DNA of 64,000 nt from Verrucomicrobiota bacterium (GCA_019239825.1 JAFAZK010000280.1:28214-92213); one strand, 5' to 3'. Shown: positions 48,614-57,752, numbered from the stretch's first letter. Translations and numbers: made by a program. Notes: generated by a model from the sequence alone, not told the origin.

Positions 48614-50390
48614 ATGTAAGAAACGGCGTGATCAGATAGACCCCAGGGAAGAACTCTAGCACGGCATCGATGATCTGCTTCGCCAGATCAATACCCATGC
48701 GCTTACCTTCCGCCCCTTCTTTACCGGTCATTTTTGAGCGAACAATGTCGGGGATCATAATGCCGGGCACCTCATGGTGCAAAAACTCAGTTTGCCGTCC
48801 ATTCAGCAGCGGCCAAACCCCCGTGAAGATCGGGACATCGAGGTGGCGGGTCCGCTCGTACATGGTTTTGACCAGTTCTGGATCGAAGACCGGCTGTGTC
48901 ATTACATAGCTGGCCCCAGCTGCGACCTTTCTTTCCAGGCGCGCGATCTGGGCATCCAGGTTCTTGGCATTCGGATTGAGGGTACACCCCATCACAAAAT
49001 CAGTGGGGTACTTGATACTTTTACCCGTGAAATTGTACCCTTTGTTCATGCCGGAAATGATTTCCATCAATTTGATGGAATTCACGTCATAGACCGACGA
49101 AGCGCCTGGCTGATCTCCAAATTTTGCGGGATCACCCGTAAGCGGGAGAATGTGCCGGATTCCCAGCGCAGAAATCCCGAGCAGCTCGCTTTGCAAACCG
49201 ATTAAATTCCGGTCCCGGCAGCTAATATGGAGCAACGGCATGATGTTATACTGCTGCTTAAGCATCGCGCCGATGGCGAGGTTGCTAACCCGCAGTATCG
49301 CCAGGGAATTATCAGCCAGCGTGATGGCGTCGCTGCCCGCATCGACCAGGTATTGGGCTGCCTTGAAATACCGTTCCAAATCCAGCGTTTTAGGCGGGTC
49401 TAGCTCGGTTACAATGACAGTCTGGCCGCTCTTTATCAGGTCTAACAAGCTGGTTTCAGCCGGCCGTCTGCGTTGTAGAGGTTCTTCCAGCCGTTGGATA
49501 ACCGGCTTTGAAACGACTGGTTTCAGGCCGGCAATGGAAAGCGCCATCTGCCGGATATGTTCCGGTCCGACCCCGCAACAGCCGCCGATTAGTCGTGCTC
49601 CTTCCGCTACGAATTCTCGGCTCTCCTTACCGAAGTACTCAGGTGCGGTGTTGTACAGAAAGCGACCCTCGTGATAGCGCGGGTAACCGGCGTTGGGGAA
49701 AGCACTGATCAAAAAGTCAGTCGGGATCCTGCGCAAAATACGAACCATGGCGTGCGGCCCGGTAACACAGTTTACGCCGACGACGTTGGCTCCCAGCCTT
49801 ACCAGCTCCCGAAACGCCTGCAGAATCGGTAAACTCGAAGGTAGACGGCCTTCTTCTGAGCAAACCATGGAACAGATCACAGGAACATCAGAGCTGAGCT
49901 GGCGTAACGACGTTAGTGCGATCTTGATTTCATCGAAGTCCAGGAAAGTCTCGAGAAAAACGGCGTCGACTTCAGCCTCGAGCAAGGCTTTTAGCTGAGC
50001 GGTGAATACCGCCGCACGATCGATATGTTGGGCGTCGGCTTCGTCACGGTAGATGCCCAGCGGTCCGACACTGCCTGCGACCCAGATATCTTTATTACCA
50101 GCAGCCTTTTTGGCTAGCTTTACCGCCGCCTGATTGAGTGCTTCGACCTCATTTTCCAGGCCGTGTTTTGCCAGCCGGACCGCATTTGCTCCGAAGGTGT
50201 TGGTCTCTAACAGGTGAGAGCCGGCATCGACATAGCTCTCATGGACCTTGCTAACCACGTCCGGTTCCGTGACGTTGAGCTGTTCTAGGCACACGTCTAG
50301 CGCTACCCCGGACGCCAATAGTTCGGTTCCCATGGCGCCGTCTCCACAGACGATCGACTCCTGTAGCACTTCGAGTAATTTTGTACCCAT
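48570..50390 (-). CDS. Bifunctional homocysteine S-methyltransferase / 5,10-methylenetetrahydrofolate reductase
   Basis: About 606 residues from the ATG at 50390 (MGTKLLEVLQESIVCGDGAM). The first 300 are a zinc-dependent homocysteine methyltransferase: GVNCVTGPHAM and RLIGGCCGVGPEHIRQMA supply the three Cys ligands. The rest is a MetF-type flavoprotein: VIVTELDPPKTLDLERYFKA, ISCRDRNLIGLQSELLGISA, LPLTGDP, GASYVMTQPVFDPELVKTMY. Together they make methyl-THF and can remethylate homocysteine to methionine. An upstream in-frame start at 50465 is not supported by conservation. Confidence 0.94.
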   Translation of the reverse strand: MGTKLLEVLQESIVCGDGAMGTELLASGVALDVCLEQLNVTEPDVVSKVHESYVDAGSHLLETNTFGANAVRLAKHGLENEVEALNQAAVKLAKKAAGNKDIWVAGSVGPLGIYRDEADAQHIDRAAVFTAQLKALLEAEVDAVFLETFLDFDEIKIALTSLRQLSSDVPVICSMVCSEEGRLPSSLPILQAFRELVRLGANVVGVNCVTGPHAMVRILRRIPTDFLISAFPNAGYPRYHEGRFLYNTAPEYFGKESREFVAEGARLIGGCCGVGPEHIRQMALSIAGLKPVVSKPVIQRLEEPLQRRRPAETSLLDLIKSGQTVIVTELDPPKTLDLERYFKAAQYLVDAGSDAITLADNSLAILRVSNLAIGAMLKQQYNIMPLLHISCRDRNLIGLQSELLGISALGIRHILPLTGDPAKFGDQPGASSVYDVNSIKLMEIISGMNKGYNFTGKSIKYPTDFVMGCTLNPNAKNLDAQIARLERKVAAGASYVMTQPVFDPELVKTMYERTRHLDVPIFTGVWPLLNGRQTEFLHHEVPGIMIPDIVRSKMTGKEGAEGKRMGIDLAKQIIDAVLEFFPGVYLITPFLTYDTTAELAQFVRGI

Positions 50391-50470
50391 AACGTAATAC
50401 CCCGCGGTTTGCCCCTGGAGGCGAAATAAAGACGCTCTCCCGGCTTTGTCACCTAGATCTTGCAATTAGC

Positions 50471-50934
50471 CTGCCCGGACGCCGGGAGGAGACCCGCTTT
50501 TGAGCATAAACAGGCACCTGCCATGATCGCGCCCAAATCATGGCGCGGCCCTACACATTCCTGGACGGGAGCCGCTTTGCAAGGGGGTCCGCGCTGAACC
50601 CGTATTCATCAAGCATAGCGTTTGCTAAAGTGAGGTGTGTTGGCAGGCGGCTCCCGCGAACGTTCCTTTATTTTGCCACCCCGTGTACGTTTCTTTTGGT
50701 CCCGCCTATCCAACGCCTTCCTGATATTAACGCGTGGAAACGTTTCCGGGAGCCGCCTGCTACACTACCCTGGGTTGTTTGCCGATCTTTGGCGCGATCA
50801 TGCCAGGTGTCTCTTAACGGTCAAAAGCGGCTCCCCTCCAGGCGTTGGGCGATAACACTCTCAATCTGTCATTTGCTATCTGTCATCTGTCATTTTCTCT
50901 GCCGGGGATCGAACGCATCCCGTAACCCGTCCCC
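50471..50934. repeat. Palindromic intergenic element, family A, copy 6, with trailing duplicated gene end
   Basis: Two left-arm-like motifs (GACGCCGGGAGGAGACCCGC at 50479 and CCTGGACGGGAGCCGCTTTG at 50560), inner arms AGGCGGCTCCCGCGAACGTT (50645) and AAACGTTTCCGGGAGCCGCC (50738), and right arm AAAGCGGCTCCCCTCCAGGC (to 50844). Then come CTGTCATTTGCTATCTGTCA tandem units. From 50654 to 50934 the sequence is repeated at 50934-51215, including a stretch (50897-50934) that copies the last codons of the downstream oppC-like gene. Confidence 0.85.
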
Positions 50935-51215
50935 CGCGAACGTTCCTTTATTTTGCCACCCCGTGTAACGTTTCTTTTGGTCCCGCCTATCCAACGCCTT
51001 CCTGGTATTAACGCGTGGAAACGTTTCCGGGAGCCGCCTGCTACACTACCTTGGCTAGTTTGCCGATCTTTGGTGCGATCATGCCAGGTGTCTCTTAACA
51101 GTCAAAAGCGGCTCCCCTCCAGGCGTTGGGCGATAACACCCTCAATCTGTCATTTGCTATCTGTCATCTGTCATTTTCTCTGCCGGGGATCGAACGCATC
51201 CCGTAACCCGTCCCC
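50934..51215. repeat. Direct tandem duplicate of 50654-50934 (partial family A copy 7)
   Basis: About 281 bp repeated with only a handful of differences: a one-base insertion near 50968 (GTGTAACG against GTGTACG) and scattered substitutions such as CTTGGCTAG against CCTGGGTTG. It carries only the right half of the palindromic element and ends inside the oppC-like gene, whose stop is at 51171. The high identity implies a recent event. Confidence 0.88.
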
Positions 51216-52070
51216 TAGGAAATTCAACGCCAGCAAAGTGCTGCCCATCGCGATCGCCGGAAAGACTAGTAACCACCAATAACCTTTTATGGGATTGATC
51301 ACCTGAGCGGCATCACTCAGTAACAAACCCCAGCTCGCCAACGGCGCTTGAATGCCGACTCCGAGAAAACTGAGAAAGGACTCGTCCAGAATCACAGAAG
51401 GCACGGTCAGTGTCAGATAGACGATGGCTACGCCAATCAGGTTCGGTAAGAGATGTTGCCAGATTATGTTCCAGTGGCTCTGACCAATGCTCCGGGCGGC
51501 GACTACGAACTCCTGCGATTTTAAACTGAGCACCTGACCCCGAATGATCCTGGCCATAGTCAGCCATTCAGTAAAGCCGAGGCAAGCGACCAGGATGAAG
51601 ATTTTCGAATAACCTACCAAGCTTTGAAACCCATGGGTGGCCAGGTTTGCGCGCAGAATAGGATCGACAGCGCTGATCAAGATCAAGAGAAAGATGAGAC
51701 GGGGAATCGCGTAGAGGATATCGACTAATCGCATCATCAGGGAGTCGACTGATCCTCCTAAGTAACCGGCGATCATGCCGTAGGTGATTCCAATGGCGAA
51801 ACTGACTGCGGCGCCAGCGATACCGACTAACAGTGAAATTTGGGCGCCAAGCAAAACCCGGTAAAGCAAATCCCGTCCGTTCAAATCGGTGCCGAATGGA
51901 TGGAGCCAAGATGGCGGCAAAAAACTGTTCTGGCTGGCGTTGGCGCCCGCCGTCGGCAGTAGGTGCGGTCCGATCACCGCGGCCGCCGCTACCAGGACTA
52001 GCACCGATAGCGAGACAATGGCGGCGCGATTTCGCCGGAGCCTGACCCAAGGCGAACGGGTGTTAACCAT
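51171..52070 (-). CDS. ABC transporter permease, OppC/DppC-like
   Basis: About 299 residues from the ATG at 52070 (MVNTRSPWVRLRRNRAAIVS), which overlaps the stop of the partner permease by eight bases. Typical OppC features: an N-terminal helix (LSVLVLVAAAAVIGPHLLP), HPFGTDLNGRDLLYRVLLGA, further helices, and the EAA loop (SQEFVVAARSIGQSHWNIIW, HLLPN). The C-terminal LGDGLRDAFDPRQRK is the family ending. No ATPase or binding-protein gene is adjacent. The last codons lie in a duplicated segment. Confidence 0.9.
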   Translation of the reverse strand: MVNTRSPWVRLRRNRAAIVSLSVLVLVAAAAVIGPHLLPTAGANASQNSFLPPSWLHPFGTDLNGRDLLYRVLLGAQISLLVGIAGAAVSFAIGITYGMIAGYLGGSVDSLMMRLVDILYAIPRLIFLLILISAVDPILRANLATHGFQSLVGYSKIFILVACLGFTEWLTMARIIRGQVLSLKSQEFVVAARSIGQSHWNIIWQHLLPNLIGVAIVYLTLTVPSVILDESFLSFLGVGIQAPLASWGLLLSDAAQVINPIKGYWWLLVFPAIAMGSTLLALNFLGDGLRDAFDPRQRK

Positions 52071-52983
52071 ACAGAACGATCCGCCGGTCAAGCCAACCGT
52101 AGAGGATATCTACCATCAGGTTGAACCCGACGAGCAGCACGCAGTACACGATAACGATGCCGCCTAAAAGAAATCCGTCCCGGTTAAGGACTGAATTCAC
52201 AAAGAAACCACCAGCCCCAGGTATAGAAAAAATGTTCTCCACCACTATGGATCCCGTTAGCAAATTTGCCGCTAACGGCCCCAGAAAAGATACCACGGGC
52301 AAAACTGCGACTTTGAGGGCGTGTTTATAAATGACTTGGCTCTCCGGCAAGCCTTTGGCGCGCGCGGTGCGAACAAAATCCTGTGTTAGAGCTTCTAACA
52401 TGCTGGCCCGGGTCAGCCGCGCAATGTAGGCGGCATAGGGAGCAGCTAAGGTGATGGATGGCAGAATGAGACTCCTTAGCGTGCCCCAGCCGCCGACCGG
52501 GAGAAGCTGCGTATAGATGGCGAAGATCAGGATGAGCAAAGGGCCGATCACGAATGACGGTAGCGAAATCGCCAACAGAGCTCCCAGCATAGCGGAACGG
52601 TCGATCCAGGAATGCTGGTACGAAGCTGCCAGCGAACCCACTAAAACGCCGCCAACCGTAGCCAATACAAAAGCAATGCCGCCCAGGGTCATTGAGACCG
52701 GCAACGCGTCGGCCAGAATCTCGTTGACGGACCGGTCCCGATATTTGGTCGATAATCGGAGATCCCCATGTAAAAGGTCACCCAAGTAGCCGAAATATTG
52801 GTTCAAGATCGGCCCATCCAATTTGTACTTCGCTAGTAACGCCTTCTCGATGCGTTCCGGCAGCTTCCGTTCCCGGTCGAAGGGCCCGCCTGGCATCAGC
52901 CGAATCAAAAAGAACGTGATGCTGACCACGCAAAACAAAATCACCACCAAACCCAGCATCCGCTTCGCGATGAACCGAATCAT
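52063..52983 (-). CDS. ABC transporter permease, OppB/DppB-like
   Basis: 306 residues. The start MIRFIAKRMLGLVVILFCVV with IRLMPGGPFD is typical of OppB/DppB. Next come LLHGDLRLSTKYRDRSVNEI, several transmembrane helices, and the EAA motif (DFVRTARAKGLPESQVIYKH, then ALKVAVLPV). FFVNSVLNRDGFLLGGIVIV is the conserved last-helix region. It forms the membrane channel of a peptide or nickel importer with the OppC-like partner. The substrate is unknown. Confidence 0.9.
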   Translation of the reverse strand: MIRFIAKRMLGLVVILFCVVSITFFLIRLMPGGPFDRERKLPERIEKALLAKYKLDGPILNQYFGYLGDLLHGDLRLSTKYRDRSVNEILADALPVSMTLGGIAFVLATVGGVLVGSLAASYQHSWIDRSAMLGALLAISLPSFVIGPLLILIFAIYTQLLPVGGWGTLRSLILPSITLAAPYAAYIARLTRASMLEALTQDFVRTARAKGLPESQVIYKHALKVAVLPVVSFLGPLAANLLTGSIVVENIFSIPGAGGFFVNSVLNRDGFLLGGIVIVYCVLLVGFNLMVDILYGWLDRRIVLYG

Positions 52984-53014
52984 TAGAAATCGGGGTTATG
53001 GTAAGCAATGCGAG

Positions 53015-53405
53015 AGAAGAATGACAAATGACAAATGACTAGAGCGCCAATCGTTTCTGCCCAGCGCCTGGAGGGGAGCCGCTTTTCACTGTTGCGAGAC
53101 TTCTGGCGTGATCGCGCAAAAAATCATGGCGTGACTCAACGTGGTGCAGCAGGCGGCTCCCGCAAACGGCTCCTGGTGTTGCCACGATCTGCAGCGCGTC
53201 CGTTTGAACCGAACGATCGAATACCGCTCGGACAATTCACACGCGGAGACGTTTCCGGGAGCCGCCTGCTATTCGACGGTGGGCAAAGCCACGCTTTTTC
53301 GCGCGAACATACGTGGGGCATGACCGCGGTCAAAGGCGGCTCCCCTCCAGGTGCTGGGCGAGCTTGACCGCAAGCTGTCATCTGCCATCTGGCATTTCCC
53401 TCGGC
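53015..53405. repeat. Palindromic intergenic element, family A, copy 8, with ATGACAAATGAC flanks
   Basis: Left arm CCCAGCGCCTGGAGGGGAGC (53060) and right arm GGCTCCCCTCCAGGTGCTGG (to 53357). Inner arms are AGGCGGCTCCCGCAAACGGC (53151) and GACGTTTCCGGGAGCCGCCT (53249). Outside are AATGACAAATGACAAATGAC (53020) and GCTGTCATCTGCCATCTGGC (53374). It lies between the divergent oppB-like and parE genes. The remaining stretch to 53549 has TATAAT at 53434-53439 with only a weak -35. Confidence 0.84.
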
Positions 53406-53549
53406 CCGCTCTACCCATCCGGCCCGTTTTACGGTATAATGCCGCCGTAACCTCGAACTGCGTTTTCCACTTCGCCGTCTCCGTGCCCGACCCGCTTGCT
53501 GCGTCTTGCAAGCTGGAGGCCTCCGTGTCACTCTCCCGATCTTAAATTT

Positions 53550-55367
53550 ATGTCGTCTAAGAAGCACAACTATGATGAGAGCAAGATCAAAACCCTCTCA
53601 TCCCTCGAGCATATCCGAACTCGAACCGGCATGTACATCGGCCGGTTGGGCGACGGTAGCCATTACGATGACGGCATCTATATCCTCATCAAAGAGGTCA
53701 TCGATAACGCGATCGACGAGTTCATTATGGGATATGGCAAACAGGTCGAAATCTCGCTCGATAACAGCGTCGTTCGGGTGCGTGATTTTGGCCGGGGGAT
53801 CCCTCTAGGCAAGGTGATCGAGTGTGTTTCTCGAATTAACACCGGGGCAAAGTATAACGACGACGTCTTCCAATTCAGCGTCGGCTTGAATGGGGTTGGC
53901 ACTAAGGCGGTAAACGCGTTGTCCGAGGAGTTCACCGTCACCAGTTATCGAGACGGCCAATTCTTTAGAGCCGATTTCAGTCGGGGCGAACTAAAATCAG
54001 AAAAGCGCGGCAAACAGAATGCGCCCGACGGCACCGAGATCGTTTTTACGCCGGACCCGACTATCTTCAAAAGTTTTCTGTTCCGGGAAGAACATCTGCT
54101 GCGGCGCATCCATCTTTATACTTATCTGAACGCCGGTTTGCGGATCAAATACAACGGACAGGTCTTTACGTCGGAGAACGGGCTAAAAGACCTGCTCGAA
54201 GAAGACGTGGCGGAGGACGCGCTCTACCCGGTTCTGCATTTCCGGGAAAAGATGATCGAGATAGCGTTTACTCACACCAATCGATTATCCGAGGATCACT
54301 ATGCTTTCGTGAATGGGCAGTACACTTCGGATGGGGGAACGCATTTGAGCGCATTCCGGGAGGGCATGCTCAAAGCGATCAATGATGTGGGTAAGGCGAA
54401 GTTCGATGGAGACGATGTCCGCGAAGGATTGGTTGGGGCGATCGCTATCCGGCTGAAAGATCCGGTCTTCGAATCTCAGACCAAGAACAAACTCGGAAAT
54501 ACCGAGATTCGTACCGAGCTGGTGGCCAAGGTGCGTGAAATCGTGGCTACGCTTCTCCACAAGAACAGCGAGGTAACCGAGCGGTTGCTGGCGAAGATTC
54601 AGGAAACCCAGCGTTTGCGCAAAGAGCTGCAAGATGTCCGTAAACTGGCTCGCGAGCGTTCGGCGGCTATTTCCCTGCGCATACCCCAGCTTAAAGATTG
54701 CAAGGTCCATTTGAACCTGGAGAAAGGGAACGGCCAGGAATCGATGATCTTTATCACGGAAGGCCAGTCCGCGGCAGGCTCCATCACCAGTTGCCGCGAT
54801 CCCAACGTGCAAGCGGTCTTTACCTTGAAAGGCAAACCCCTTAACGTCTGGGATCTCAACCGTACGATTGTTTATAAGAACGACGAGATCTTCAATTTGA
54901 TGCGGACATTGAACGTTGAAGAGAGCCTGCAGAATTTGCGTTACGGCAAAGTCATCCTGGCAACGGATGCCGATGTCGATGGACTCCACATCCGGAACCT
55001 GTTGATCACCTGTTTTCTTCGCTTTTTCCCGGACATTATTACTGCCGGTCACGTTTTCATTTTGGAAACACCGTTGTTCCGGGTCCGGGATAAAAAGCAA
55101 ACCTTCTATTGTTATTCCGAAGCCGAACGTGACGTGGCCATACGCAAGGTCAAGAATCCTGAGATTACCCGATTCAAAGGCTTGGGCGAGATCTCGCCAT
55201 CTGAGTTTAAGGCGTTTATCGGTCCGGGGATGAAGCTGACCCAAGTCAGCGTAGATGACGGCCACGTGGTCCAACCGCTGCTCCAGTTTTACATGGGGAA
55301 GAATACTCCCGCCCGGAGGCAGTTCATCATGGATCACCTGGTCGTGGAAGAACCCGTTGTCGCGTGA
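53550..55367 (+). CDS. parE: DNA topoisomerase IV subunit B (type IIA topoisomerase, ParE-like)
   Basis: 605 residues from the ATG at 53550 (MSSKKHNYDESKIKTLSSLE). GHKL ATPase: EVIDNAIDEFIMG, VRDFGRGIPLGKV, VGLNGVGTKAVNAL. The transducer follows, then Toprim with FITEGQSAAGSITS (usually EGDSAxG; the catalytic Glu is kept) and LATDADVDGLHIRNLL (metal Asp pair). RFKGLGEISPSEFKAFIGPG is the C-terminal motif. With the ParC at 55556 it should decatenate or relax DNA. The second-topoisomerase identity over gyrase rests on overall resemblance and the short ParC partner. Confidence 0.9.
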   Translation: MSSKKHNYDESKIKTLSSLEHIRTRTGMYIGRLGDGSHYDDGIYILIKEVIDNAIDEFIMGYGKQVEISLDNSVVRVRDFGRGIPLGKVIECVSRINTGAKYNDDVFQFSVGLNGVGTKAVNALSEEFTVTSYRDGQFFRADFSRGELKSEKRGKQNAPDGTEIVFTPDPTIFKSFLFREEHLLRRIHLYTYLNAGLRIKYNGQVFTSENGLKDLLEEDVAEDALYPVLHFREKMIEIAFTHTNRLSEDHYAFVNGQYTSDGGTHLSAFREGMLKAINDVGKAKFDGDDVREGLVGAIAIRLKDPVFESQTKNKLGNTEIRTELVAKVREIVATLLHKNSEVTERLLAKIQETQRLRKELQDVRKLARERSAAISLRIPQLKDCKVHLNLEKGNGQESMIFITEGQSAAGSITSCRDPNVQAVFTLKGKPLNVWDLNRTIVYKNDEIFNLMRTLNVEESLQNLRYGKVILATDADVDGLHIRNLLITCFLRFFPDIITAGHVFILETPLFRVRDKKQTFYCYSEAERDVAIRKVKNPEITRFKGLGEISPSEFKAFIGPGMKLTQVSVDDGHVVQPLLQFYMGKNTPARRQFIMDHLVVEEPVVA

Positions 55368-55387
55368 TTTGTGAGCGGCGGGAGGTA

Positions 55388-55527
55388 ACTCAAAAGTAAT
55401 CAGTAATCGGTGGGTCAGTAATCAGTATTTAATGAGACCTAGCCAACTTCGTCACTTTCGAGTCCAGTTTCCGAATTCTTCCGATTTTACTGATTACTGG
55501 CCTACTGATTACTGATTACTTTTGAGC
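55388..55527. repeat. Inverted repeat of AGTAATCAGTAATC units
   Basis: ACTCAAAAGTAATCAGTAAT (55388) and GGGTCAGTAATCAGTATT face TTTTACTGATTACTGGCCTA and CTGATTACTGATTACTTTTG(AG) (to 55526). The outer CTCAAAAGTAATCAGTAATC arm is perfectly complementary. It fills the gap between parE and parC. The same wording starts the repeat at 813. Confidence 0.75.
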
Positions 55528-55555
55528 CACGCCTCACGATCTGCCACCCGTTACA

Positions 55556-57478
55556 ATGTCCTCAAATTCCGCCTCACTCGTTCACTTGCCCGAGGATCCT
55601 CTGAAGGATCTGATTAACGAGAATTTCATCCAATACGCTTCGTACGTTATCCGGGATCGGGCGATTCCGCAGTTGGAAGACGGGCTTAAACCGGTGCAAC
55701 GCCGAATCCTGCATGCACTTTATGAGAAAGACGATGGGCGATTCAACAAAGTCGCCAACATCGTCGGCCACTGCATGCAGTATCATCCGCACGGTGACGC
55801 ATCGATCGAAGATGCCTTGGTTAATCTCGTTAACCGGACTTACCTGATCGAGGGACAAGGGAACTTCGGGAATACTCTTACTGGGGACCCGGCTGCAGCT
55901 TCTCGATACATCGAATGCCGGCTAACTGATCTGGCCAGAAACGAGTTATTCAACCCCAAGCTCACCGAGTACGTCCCCAGCTACGACGGCCGGAATCAAG
56001 AACCGGTGATGTTGCCGAGCAAATTGCCGCTGATTTTGATGCTTGGCTCGGAAGGGATCGCCGTGGGGTTATCGACCCGGATTCTGCCTCATAACTTTGT
56101 CGAGTTACTCAAGGCGCAAATTGCTATTCTCGAAAACAAAAAATTTCGAGCCGTTCTTCCGGATTTCCCTCAGGGCGGTCTCATGGACGCCAGCGAGTAC
56201 GATCGAGGAAACGGCAAAGTCAAAGTCCGGGCTAAGATCGAAAAACGAGACCACAACCGGCTGATTATTCGCGAGATCCCATTTAGTACCACGACAGAAT
56301 CAGTGATCAGTTCGATCGAGGATGCGGTCAGGAAAAAGAAGGTCAAAATTCGCTCGATCAACGACTTCACGGCTGCGGCGGTTGAAATCGTGATTACGCT
56401 GTCTCCGGGTGAAGATCCGGATAAAGCGATTGCGGCTCTCTATCACTTCTCGCAGTGCGAAGTGGTTCTGCACTCGAACATAGTAGTGATCCAGGGAGAA
56501 CGTCCCGTTCAACTCGATGTTGAGCAAGTTCTCCGGACTAACACGGAACAATTAGTCAGCCTGTTGAAGCGCGAACTTGAGATTCGCAGAGACGAACTCA
56601 CTGAGGAGCTACATCGAAAGACGCTCATCCAACTCTTTATTGAGCACAGGATCTACAAGCGGATCGAAGATTGCGAAACCTATGAAGATGTCCAGCAAAC
56701 CGTGTTGCGAGGTCTGCGGGCTCTAAGAGTAGAATTGACCCGCGAGATCACTATTGACGACGTGGAGATGTTGCTCGGACTCCAAATCAAGCGGATCTCG
56801 AAATTCGATCTACAAAAGAACGAGGACGATAAACTCAAGATCGTAGAAGACCTCAAGGAGGTTCGTAAGAACCTTCGGCAACTGACTACTTATGTCATAG
56901 GCTATCTTGAAGGCCTGATCGAACGTTACGGCAAACAGTACAAACGCCGGACGCAATCAACGACCGCCGAAGAGATCGATGTCCGGGAGTTGACCGCCAA
57001 CGAATTGGCGATCGTCTATGATCGGGAACGCGGTTTCCTTGGTTCGGAGGTCAAGGGCGAAGCCGCATTTCGCTGTTCACCGCTGGACCGGTTATTGGTC
57101 GTTTGGAAAAACAGTCGATACCAAATGATTCCACCGCCCGACAAGTTGTTCGTGGACAAGGACGTTGAGTATTTCAACATCTATGAACGGGAAAAGATTT
57201 TTACCGTTGTTTACAAAACTCCGAAGGCGACATTCATCAAACGCTTTGCCTTTGGCGGTGCGATTATGAATCGCGATTACTTTTGTGCCCAGGAGGACGC
57301 GGAGATTAAATTCATTACTGATCGACCGGTGACCGAGCTTCGCCTGAAATACCGGCATGCCAAAGGGACGCGTGTTGATGAGCAAACGCTCGCGATGAAA
57401 GATATCCAGATCCGAGGTCCGAAGTCGCGGGGCATCCAGGTCACCAAACGGACGGTTACCAGCGTAAATGGTCGGTAG
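55556..57478 (+). CDS. parC: DNA topoisomerase IV subunit A (ParC-like)
   Basis: 640 residues, shorter than E. coli ParC (752) or GyrA (875). Catalytic Tyr118 follows Arg117 in DPAAASRYIECRLTDLARNE. IPQLEDGLKPVQRRILHAL and CMQYHPHGDASIEDALVNL are the conserved winged-helix region. The coiled-coil tower ends near residue 480. The remaining 150 residues (for example VVWKNSRYQMIPPPDKLFVD) seem to hold fewer beta-pinwheel blades than usual, and no GyrA box is evident. It pairs with parE just upstream. Confidence 0.9.
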   Translation: MSSNSASLVHLPEDPLKDLINENFIQYASYVIRDRAIPQLEDGLKPVQRRILHALYEKDDGRFNKVANIVGHCMQYHPHGDASIEDALVNLVNRTYLIEGQGNFGNTLTGDPAAASRYIECRLTDLARNELFNPKLTEYVPSYDGRNQEPVMLPSKLPLILMLGSEGIAVGLSTRILPHNFVELLKAQIAILENKKFRAVLPDFPQGGLMDASEYDRGNGKVKVRAKIEKRDHNRLIIREIPFSTTTESVISSIEDAVRKKKVKIRSINDFTAAAVEIVITLSPGEDPDKAIAALYHFSQCEVVLHSNIVVIQGERPVQLDVEQVLRTNTEQLVSLLKRELEIRRDELTEELHRKTLIQLFIEHRIYKRIEDCETYEDVQQTVLRGLRALRVELTREITIDDVEMLLGLQIKRISKFDLQKNEDDKLKIVEDLKEVRKNLRQLTTYVIGYLEGLIERYGKQYKRRTQSTTAEEIDVRELTANELAIVYDRERGFLGSEVKGEAAFRCSPLDRLLVVWKNSRYQMIPPPDKLFVDKDVEYFNIYEREKIFTVVYKTPKATFIKRFAFGGAIMNRDYFCAQEDAEIKFITDRPVTELRLKYRHAKGTRVDEQTLAMKDIQIRGPKSRGIQVTKRTVTSVNGR

Positions 57479-57638
57479 GGAGGGATCTCGTCCTCCCTTC
57501 GTGGGCGTCGCATTCGACGTTCGGTGGGGATAGGGCGTGCCTGACCGGAAATTGGGAACAGGGAACATTGTTTGCCACAACCGCGACGCCCGGAAACGGT
57601 GTTACGGGAATGGGATGCGGCACGTCTAGGAACCGGTC

Positions 57639-57752
57639 ACAGGCCCAAAGGGAGCCGCGGCTAACAACGCGATTCGGACGAAAGACGCCGCGCGTGGGGT
57701 AAATTACCGCGGTAGGGTCACGCGGAATGCGGCTCCCCTCCGTTCGCGGCGC
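57639..57752. repeat. Short degenerate family A palindrome plus 9-bp tandem repeat
   Basis: AAAGGGAGCCGCGGCTAAC (57647) and GAATGCGGCTCCCCTCCG (to 57742) are eroded family A arms. From 57741 the sequence continues as 9-bp units ending CGGCG (TTCGCGGCG, CTCACGGCG, TTGCCGGCG, TTCCCGGCG) and runs across the stop codon into the C-terminal Gly-Ala-Pro codons of the coiled-coil gene. Confidence 0.55.

Noticed and set aside
50865-51182. Short spaced repeats (CTGTCATTTGCTATCTGTCA) that could suggest a CRISPR array
   Set aside because: Units are 7-10 bp with no regular spacers, and no cas genes are present; they belong to the palindromic repeat flanks.
50540-51282. Open frames within the duplicated family A elements (for example 50540-50968 and 50953-51282)
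   Set aside because: Their similar proteins come only from the duplicated repeat DNA, not from a gene family.
53434-53439. TATAAT before parE as a sigma-70 promoter
   Set aside because: No convincing -35 hexamer is found 16-18 bp upstream, and the motif lies in a small palindrome (TTACGGTATAATGCCGCCGT), so support is too thin.
54285-55337. 350-codon open frame antisense to parE
   Set aside because: Composition and lack of any family motif mark it as the mirror of a strongly conserved gene on the plus strand.
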